A DNA stretch of 64,000 nucleotides from the NCBI GenBank assembly GCA_963921935.1, contig OY998175.1:152449309-152513308 (forward strand). Direction: 5' to 3'. This document shows, piece by piece, positions 57,205 to 64,000 of this stretch. The position numbers and the translations under genes were made by a program. The stretch comes from Galeruca laticollis (Eukaryota > Arthropoda > Insecta > Coleoptera > Chrysomelidae). Within the stretch, counting starts at the first letter, position 1. Every line of letters starts with the position of its first letter. Under the pieces are notes generated by a model. It ran no database searches. It was not told where the DNA came from and saw nothing but the letters and a program-made list of their open reading frames with translations.

Positions 57205-58090
57205 GGGCCGTATTGAGCACAACAGACACTTTCTCACCTCTAGATAACTTTCCGGACACTCTGTGTCACCAAGGTTTGTCATAATTTTAGCAATTTAAAA
57301 TTTTTTTTGGGGAAGGGAATATTTTGTTTTTGTTGGCGGTGTATAATAGTGCATACTGCTGCCATATATTTTTTCGTGAAATTGTAATGGGGGGGAGGGG
57401 GTGCGGGGGAGGCAACTGTACTTTAAATTGTAAGGTTTAACAAATTTAGGGAAGGGGGAATTTTGTTTTTGTTGGTGGTGCATATGAGTGCATTAGAAGT
57501 GTACTCCATTGCCCTCTGATTTTTCGGAAATTGTCGTTGGGGGGGGGTCAACTTTACTATGTATAATGAGGTTTAACTAATTAGCGGGAGAAGGGTTTTT
57601 GTTGGTGTTGGATAGGAGTGCATTTGAAGTAGTCTCCGATGCCGTTTATTTTTTTTGAAAATTATCATTGGGGGGGGGGGTAATTTACTTTATATATTGA
57701 GTTTTAACTAAGTAGGGGAAGGGGGGATTTTGTTTTTCTTGGTGGTGCATATGAGTGCATTAAAAATGGATTCGACTGCCGTATCCTTTTTTTGCAAATC
57801 GTCATTGGGGGGGGGCAACTTTACTCTGAATATCTGAATAATGCGATACTACTGAGAGGCAAATGATTTTTTTGATGGAGCATTATGGTGCATTACAAGC
57901 GCTTGATGGTGCAAAGTACAGAATGTGAAAAACTGGCGTTTATTTGTCCCCCATAAACAAACAGCTGTAGCCTCTCGGGGAATGAGTGCCAAAGAAAATC
58001 GTTCATGGAGCATATTGGTGCACTAGGAGTGCATAACGACCATATATGTTTTTGTTGAAAATATCTATTAGGGGGGGGTCGTCAACTTAA
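57205..58090. repeat. Poly-G minisatellite, period about 133-139 bp
   Basis: At least four clear units begin with TTTTGTTTTTGTTGG-type sequence near 57322, 57461, 57592 and 57728, and weaker units reach 58090. Each unit holds GAGTGCATT, a TTTTTTCG.AAATTGTC.TTG phrase and then 7-11 consecutive G, followed by CAACTTTACT and GTTTAACTAA. The block is preceded by CAGGGCCGTA at 57211, the same word as the MULE-end insertion at 27598. Confidence 0.9.
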
Positions 58091-58544
58091 CTGATCTCCT
58101 AATTAGTGCATATTGAAGAGTTAAATTGTTCAGAACGTAAGAAGAAATGTGAATTCTGAAGTCGCATTCTATTAAATGCATATATTATTATATGCTAGTA
58201 AAAAATAAATAGAATTTATAGATTTATCCCGATAAAATTATCGTCAACGTGGCAATCCTGCAATACTCTCGTAAACAGGCCATACACGCTACTCTCATTC
58301 ATTATTTGCCCACCGTGTTGCCAATTCAGTTTACCAACCAAACATTCAAAGCTCGGTGAGCGAGAAAATATTGATGTGGAGCCTAGTGCAGCGTTGCCAA
58401 AGCAATTTAAAATGACTTTCTTCCCAAACCTAATGATTGATCGCCTTCTCTATGGATTTATGAATGACTTGGCTCGTCTGTTCTTTAATGAATGTTTTGG
58501 TATGGTAAATATTACATAACAAAGTTACTGTGAGATTTATGCTC
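58091..58544. other. No gene seen
   Basis: AT-rich sequence without recognisable motifs. Confidence 0.5.
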
Positions 58545-58630
58545 TTGTTACAGTGGCGCCTCCTTAATTTAATGGCTTTGGACGGACTTCTGATACACAG
58601 AGACGATGCTCCTTCCCTCTACCTTCCATA
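58545..58630. repeat. Single end related to the element at 49798
   Basis: In reverse complement it reads TGGAAGGTAGAGGGAAGGAG and later TTAAGGAGGCGCCACTGTAAC. This matches the left end of 49798-50695 (TGGAGGGTAGAACTAAGGAG, TTAAGGTGGCGCCACAGTAG). The opposite end was not found nearby, so this is a solo or truncated terminus. Confidence 0.7.
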
Positions 58631-59004
58631 TAGGGATCGTGCCTGAACTATAGATGGAGCACTTCTGTCGGAAGTAGAGCGCCCTGGTGTTAAACAAGAA
58701 CATAGTGATGTAAACAATGTAATAAATAACCTAAAAAATGCAAAAAATAATGGACGAGATGATGAGTTTTTGAGAAATTTAATACATAAACTAAAAACAT
58801 TTCATTTGATTCAACCAAAGTTATTTTCTATGTACTCAACAGACCTAAATTAATTATTTAACTGCAATATGAATGGTTATTACAATCAAATAAATGGAAC
58901 TAATCTTGGTTAGTTCTTTGCTTAGCATTCAAGTTTTTTGTTTTACATTAACAAGAATTATTCTCATACATTTATCAACATTAAATATTTTCATAGACAA
59001 AATA
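58631..59004. other. No gene seen
   Basis: AT-rich flank of the mariner element. Confidence 0.5.
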
Positions 59005-60314
59005 CAGTATTCGCCAAAATAAACAGTACCGAAAATAAAAATAAAAATTGATTTTTAATTTCTGTAATGTAAGTGTTCAAAATGTTCACCATTTCGACGC
59101 AAACAAGCTTCATATCGATTTTTTAAGTCAATAAACATATTTATAAAAAGTGGTTGATGTAACTGCCGAAAAATATTTTGTATTCTTTCCCGTAGTTCGG
59201 CAATATTCGCCGGCGGATTTTCCGAGTGAAATATTTTGTCCTTCATTATGCCCCAAATGTATGCGTCAGGTGGCGTCAGATCAGGTGAATGAGAAGGGTA
59301 TTCGAAGTCTGTTCCCCGAGAAATTATTCTATTATCGAAATGCAGACCGAGTAAGTCTAAGGTGCGCACAGCTGTATAGCTCGTTGCACCATCTTGTTGG
59401 AACCATTGTGAGCGAAACTGTAGATTTCGTGCACGGCAAAAGTTATTTAGATCTCTCACAAAAGGTATAATAATTTTCTCTCTATAACGCTCTTGGTTGA
59501 CAGTAAGTGGATTCTGATTATCATCTTCAACGAAATAAGGAGCAATCATTCCATGACCAGATACCGCGTACCAAACGGTAACTCGAAGACTGTGGAGTGG
59601 TTTCTCTACAATGACATCAGGACGTTCAAATCCAAGGAATCTGGTTGTTTGTCGATTAATATAGCCGCTAAGATGAACGTGACTCTCGTCTGAAAACCAT
59701 ATGTTTTTCAAAAATTCGGGGTCTTCGAAAATTAAACTCAACATGCGACCACAGTACATTTCTCTTGCACGATTGTCCGCAGCATTTAGTCGTTGTCCAA
59801 CTTGAATACGGTATGGATAACCACCAATTGATTTGAACATGCGACGTAAAGACGTTTCACTAATGTTTAGTTTACATGCAGTTCTTACAAGACTTGAGGT
59901 GATTGCACAACTTGGTTAAAAACACGTCCTTCATTTTCGTTAGTGCATACTGTTTTTCGACGACCTGAAGAGCCTTTACGTTGACACAATACACTACCAG
60001 TGCGACGAAATTTTTCAACAACAGCTAACATCACACTTTTACTAGGAGCTGCTTTATTAAATTTTTGTTGATATTTTATTGACACCTGTTCTAAGCTTGG
60101 ACCATCATTACGACCTTTTCCGTATGAACGAAAATAATGCTCTACCAAAAAAACTTTTTCTTCCGTTGTTAGAACCATTTTTAAATCAAATTTAACTGCA
60201 GCGTACTATTAATATATCAACTAATGACAATTAAGTCAAATATGACAAATCCATATTACATAAACAACTCCACAGCACTCTCTGTTTCGGTACTGTTTAT
60301 TTTGGCGGATACCG
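59005..60314 (-). mobile_element. Tc1/mariner element, DD41D, nearly intact
   Basis: 1310 bp with TA duplications (59003-59004, 60315-60316). Terminal repeats of about 30 bp have two mismatches: CAGTATTCGCCAAAATAAAC at the left, CGGTATCCGCCAAAATAAAC as reverse complement of the right, both then AGTACCGAAA. One transposase gene fills the interior. Confidence 0.96.
59055..60178 (-). pseudogene. DD41D transposase with one frameshift
   Basis: ATG at 60176-60178: MVLTTEEKVFLVEHYFRSYG, then an HTH region to QKFNKAAPSKSVMLAVVEKF. A single base is missing near 59886 (..PQVL / RTACKLNISETSLRRMF). After this the frame is open to 59055. Catalytic motifs are IWFSDESHVHL, WFQQDGATSYTA and SHSPDLTPPDAYIWG, with 41 residues between the second Asp and the Asp of TPPD. 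Total about 373 residues, the usual size. The same transposase type as 6956 and 11337. Confidence 0.92.
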
Positions 60315-60535
60315 TATAATAATCAAACTGTTAATTATTACTTGCAAACCATTAACAAAAATGTGAAATGTGTAAAAAATAATTTTGCGTCTGAATTATT
60401 ATATATTGAAAAAAATACACAATAAAAAGCATTAATTTGTGTTATTGATAATTTAATTTATTATTTTTCGATGCAGAAGTTAACAGATATGTTTAAAAAT
60501 TTGTAAAATTTTTCAGATGTTTGTATACTTTGGTA

Positions 60536-60795
60536 TCATTTTTTTCTTGATGATTTGTATAGTTTATAGATTATCGTTTTATTATTGGTTTTGTAATGCT
60601 TACAAAGCTGCATAGGTACCACAAATACAATTTCATCAATGTGAGGAAGTAAAGATACTGCAACTTTAAAAAAAAAATTAAATCTGATTCTTTGATCCAC
60701 TCTTTCAAGGTGTATTCTCGCAGAAGCTGTATTATATGCTTCTTCTACCTCTTGTGTAAATACAGCAAGATACTTTCGATGAAGATGACATCACA
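60536..60795 (-). pseudogene. DDE_Tnp_4-type transposase C-terminal fragment
   Basis: Minus strand, one frame: HRKYLAVFTQEVEEAYNTAS, ARIHLERVDQRIRFNFFFKV, AVSLLPHIDEIVFVVPMQLC, stop near 60536. The ..A.ARIH.ERV..RI..F........LLPHIDEI.FV motif is typical of the end of DDE_Tnp_4 (Harbinger/ISL2EU/IS4EU-like) transposases. The catalytic core upstream is missing. Confidence 0.75.
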
Positions 60796-62470
60796 AACAT
60801 ATATTACAGTTTAAAAAAAATAATTAAAAATGCTGATAATGCAAAACTGATACTGTTTACCACCACTTTGTGTTTTTTTCTGGTCAGATGGTATAATCGT
60901 TATCTTTCTCAATCCCTACATCTAATAACAAAGGCCAGTGACGTAAACCAATCAGAATACTACAAAAAGACAGTTAGTGGCCGCACATTCGCTTTGTCTC
61001 TTTCGTACTTTTCGGTCTGTATTCACTGCACAACTGAATACGGAACACTTAGTCCATTCTCAATATGTCTATGAATTTTGTGTACACATCACATAACATA
61101 GACATTCTCTATGTCACACAACCCACAGTACAATCTTTTAAGTTGTGTTCATATCCAATTTAAAGCCCTTGAGTATAATATATAATCAAGGCTATCGCTA
61201 AAAGCTATCACTTCTAGTTCTTTAAAGTATTGAAACATAGAATAACGATTCCTTATTATAAAAAGAAGCTTAACCTTATTTTCTGTATAAAATAAGTTAG
61301 CGATAGCTTAAGCCCTTTTCGGATCTGTCGGATTACTGCACTTTCTCTTCCATATTCTAATCCAACATTATTCTCAAGATGGTAGATGATAAGACCTACT
61401 GTAGATTCTAGTGAGCTTCAGAATGAGACTAAATAAATAATGCTACATTCAAATATCTGTATCATTTATTTTTCATAACAAAATCTATGCTCATGTAATA
61501 TAAAAAATATAACAGTTTCTCGAGATGTCCACACCAAATCTACATAAATAGTATCAAAATGTTTCTAAGCTGATGGCGTAGGATCTTAAGAAACTCTAAA
61601 ACAAAATTTTCGTTGACTTTAATTAATAACACATATAATAAATTCAAAATTTTTATTCCACTAAACCATGTTTCAAGAATAGAAAAATATATAAAAGAAA
61701 CTAAATTCCATCTCTCATTTATAGAAAAAACTTATTCTGGAAATTATTTAGGTTTATAAGTATCTGTGAACGTCCTAATAAACTCAATAGTTTTACGCGT
61801 ATACCCTACGAGAAACACAAAATGAAGATTCAGAATTATATTAGTTTTAATTTACTATATTTTATATTTTTACTACGCATTTAAAATGCAAAATCTGGCG
61901 TACCTGTTTCTTAAATCAATAGATTTGCCACATTTGTAAACAAGGAACCGCATTTTAATTAATCAGTTAGATTATGAACATTTCAAGTCTGGGAGCCAGT
62001 GACACCGAATTCAAAATTTTCATATGATCCTATACATTGAAGTAAAGTTGGGTTTTTTACAGCAAATAAAATAAAATAGAAAGGAATAAAGGAAGTTTGT
62101 TCGGTTGACATATAGGTACAAATAAAAATAAGGAATATTGGTTGGCCAATAGAAATAAATCTTTGGCACCATAAAGAACAACGTTTCAGTAGTTTTTATT
62201 ATTTATCGGCTATTAGGTACTTACGAATACATCCATTTCTATTTTACGTAGATTTATGATTTATTACGTAAATACCTGTTAAAAGTATGGTTATGTGTAC
62301 CAAACATACAATAATTTCACGATTGCGCACATCCATTTTGAGATAAAATTAGATAGAAAGTTAAAAGTTGGTAAAATTTTATATTATTTTATTTATTTGT
62401 TACTTCCTGTATAAACGCTATAAGGATTTTCCATAAAGTCAACTTTTATATTTTATTTTGTTTTATATTA
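60796..62470. other. No gene seen
   Basis: AT-rich. A short inverted pair GCTATCGCTAA near 61190 and TTAGCGATAGC near 61298 could mark a tiny MITE. Nothing coding recognised. Confidence 0.5.
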
Positions 62471-62530
62471 TTTTATCTGATGGCATGTCATAATGACAAC
62501 GTTATGTCACTCAATTTTGATGACATAAGG

Positions 62531-62592
62531 AAGCTCATTATGGGACTAAGTACCATAATGAATTCATTATGGTACTAAGTACCATAATGAAA
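62531..62592. repeat. Tandem CATTATGGTAC palindromes
   Basis: Two successive 25-bp palindromic units: CATTATGGGACT then AAGTACCATAATG, and CATTATGGTACT then AAGTACCATAATG. The second is a perfect palindrome apart from its central base. Confidence 0.95.
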
Positions 62593-62731
62593 TTCTATAA
62601 GGAAAACATGTAATGGTTTGATCAAAAAAGTTTATTCAAAATGCATAACTATGTACAAAACTATTTATTATAAATGGTAAAAGAACAATTACTACAATTT
62701 GTAATATCAATTCCAATGGATTCTACAGTTT

Positions 62732-63219
62732 TTACATCAGTAGTTGATGATTGTTGGCAAACTTGTAATCCTCTCTTCTGCATGCTCCACTTAGTCCAAT
62801 TATCATGGCAACTTTATTAAATAAGTATGTATCATCTGATGCTTCCGTTAAAAACTTTGTTTAGTAAAAATTTTGGATTTTTTAGCTCTGTAACCTTCTG
62901 ATTTACGTTTTAGTAATGCAACCAGCTGTAGGTACTTACTAATATCGACGTTTTTTCTTGTTGATAAAGTACTTCTTATCATCGAATAATACGACCAAAG
63001 AGAAGATGGTTTTCTTTCCTTAGATAAGCATTCAAAGTAAGCCAACAATACTTTTTCATGAGTGATATTCTTGATTTTTTTAGCAGAACACCATTCTTCG
63101 TACCGATTAAACACCATTTCATATACACTCCGTGATTTTTCCGGCAAAAGGGAGTCCACGATATTTCTCGACATTTCTTCCAAATCAGAAGGTAAACTAT
63201 CAGCTTCAGAATCACTCAT
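62732..63219 (-). pseudogene. Tyrosine recombinase (Crypton-like) fragment
   Basis: Minus strand from ATG at 63217-63219. An acidic start (MSDSEADSLPSDLEEMS) leads into a SAM-like core-binding domain: RSVYEMVFNRYEEWCSAKKI, VLLAYFECLS, PSSLWSYYSMIRSTL and LLKRKSEGYRAKKSKIFTK. A 1-nt frameshift near 62855 is followed by FLTEASDDTYLFNKVAMIIG and LSGACRRED, the site of the first catalytic Arg. It stops at 62732, so the His and Tyr active-site boxes are missing. Truncated and inactive. Confidence 0.8.
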
Positions 63220-63482
63220 TTTTTAAATTATATTAAATTCTACCTGACAATAATTATTGAGTTTGACAGCGATAAATAAATATTGCCGTTACAACCTGAT
63301 GACGTTGTCAAGGAAATGGCAAAGCACAGCTCACTCACCTACTAATATTTGAAACTACACAATACTTACTCCTTTAAAAATAGTTGTCATTGTGACATGT
63401 CGAAAATGCAGTTTTTAATTTTTCGAAAATGTATTGATATAAATGCCATCAGATAAAATTTTGTATGTAATACGAATCATAA

Positions 63483-63562
63483 ACAATCATTATGGCACAC
63501 GCCGTGTTATCGGACTCGGCTACGCCTCGCCCGATAACATTCACGACTTGTACCATAATGAT
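63483..63562. repeat. Long imperfect palindrome with GC-rich centre
   Basis: Outer arms ATCATTATGG / CCATAATGAT and inner arms TGTTATCGG / CCGATAACA surround TCGGCTACGCCTCG. The outer arm word CATTATGG is the same as in the 62531 array. Confidence 0.93.
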
Positions 63563-64000
63563 CGTCTTTATGATCCTTATTACATAAATAACTATTACCT
63601 ATATGCTGTATAAATCCAACTTAATACACATTAAGGGATCGTATAGGTTTACTTAAAAGAAAGTAGGTATGTTTCATTAAATTGATTGTTATTAATAATG
63701 TTTCTCTGTTATCACGCATATTGTATATTGAAGTTTGTTCAATAATGCTTCATTTAGATACTCGCCGAGTACATATGAATAGGCACCAAAATACGAGTAT
63801 GCAAACGACTTGTTTGGATGTATTCTGCCACGAATATTCGCTGGTTCTTGGCTAGGGGTCGGTTTTTGCCGCGAATCAAAAGATTATTCGTCCGTATTTG
63901 TGCGCGAGGTTTATTTGTGAATGTTCAGTTCAATCGTAAATGTTGTATCAAGAATATTATTCTGCGATGGATTGGACGAACGAAAATGTTTTAAATTTTA
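63563..64000. other. No gene seen
   Basis: AT-rich window end without recognisable features. Confidence 0.5.

Larger units (their letters stand above)
62471..63458 (-). mobile_element. Inverted-repeat unit carrying a tyrosine-recombinase fragment
   Basis: The 16-bp ends are perfect inverted copies: TTTTATCTGATGGCAT at 62471 and ATGCCATCAGATAAAA at 63443-63458. The left arm continues GTCATAATGACAAC. Its partner on the right, GTTGTCATTGTGACATG, stands about 45 bp further in. The interior holds the recombinase fragment and an array of palindromes. Confidence 0.75.

Noticed and set aside
60868..61074. 68-codon plus-strand frame with hydrophobic stretches
   Set aside because: No homologous pattern, no context and a composition expected from AT-rich DNA.

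Overview
The window is AT-rich nuclear DNA from an insect, probably a beetle. The beetle guess rests only on the style of the transposable elements and is inference. One conserved host gene is visible: a five-exon minus-strand gene for mitochondrial succinyl-CoA ligase [ADP-forming] subunit beta (SUCLA2; exons between 34678 and 48900). All five exons join in frame into 446 codons plus stop. Nearly everything else that codes is a transposable element (TE) or the remains of one. No convincing tRNA, rRNA or CRISPR was found.

Layout. 1-470: an 81-82 bp satellite. 4257-8385: a 5'-incomplete LINE, cut by a hairpin-bearing insertion (5285-5640) and by a Tc1/mariner element (6842-8094, TA duplication). 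8786-11240: a 2.45 kb Tc1/mariner-like element with DD82E spacing. 11337-12318: a ruined second DD41D transposase. 12425-21082: a BEL/Pao LTR retrotransposon on the minus strand with TG...CA LTRs, a 5-bp AAATA target duplication and a tRNA-Tyr-like primer site; a LOA/R1-group LINE sits inside it (about 14740-19330). 23466-32723: a piggyBac element split by an unnamed TE (25120-31845), which is itself split by a Mutator-like element (27598-31804), which carries further small insertions. 33805-34130: a LINE tail.

SUCLA2 intron 4 (about 11.9 kb) has filled with TEs: an unnamed 2.2 kb TE (35566-37737), a DD82E copy split by a second LOA-type LINE (38209-43755), and a foldback element (43995-45525). 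Upstream of SUCLA2 come a 0.9 kb TA-flanked element with a THAP-like exon (49798-50695), a piggyBac fragment (51005-51690), a 3.7 kb DD82E element with a split transposase gene (53129-56861), a poly-G minisatellite (57205-58090), a nearly intact DD41D element (59005-60314), a DDE_Tnp_4-type fragment (60536-60795) and a tyrosine-recombinase fragment inside inverted repeats (62471-63458).

Interaction. No operon-like system exists here. The content is a stratified record of insertions, several datable relative to each other because target duplications and interrupted reading frames match across the inserts. The most interesting signals are the multi-level nests, two TE families I cannot name, a recurrent set of foldback and hairpin elements, and the recombinase fragment flanked by perfect or near-perfect palindromes.
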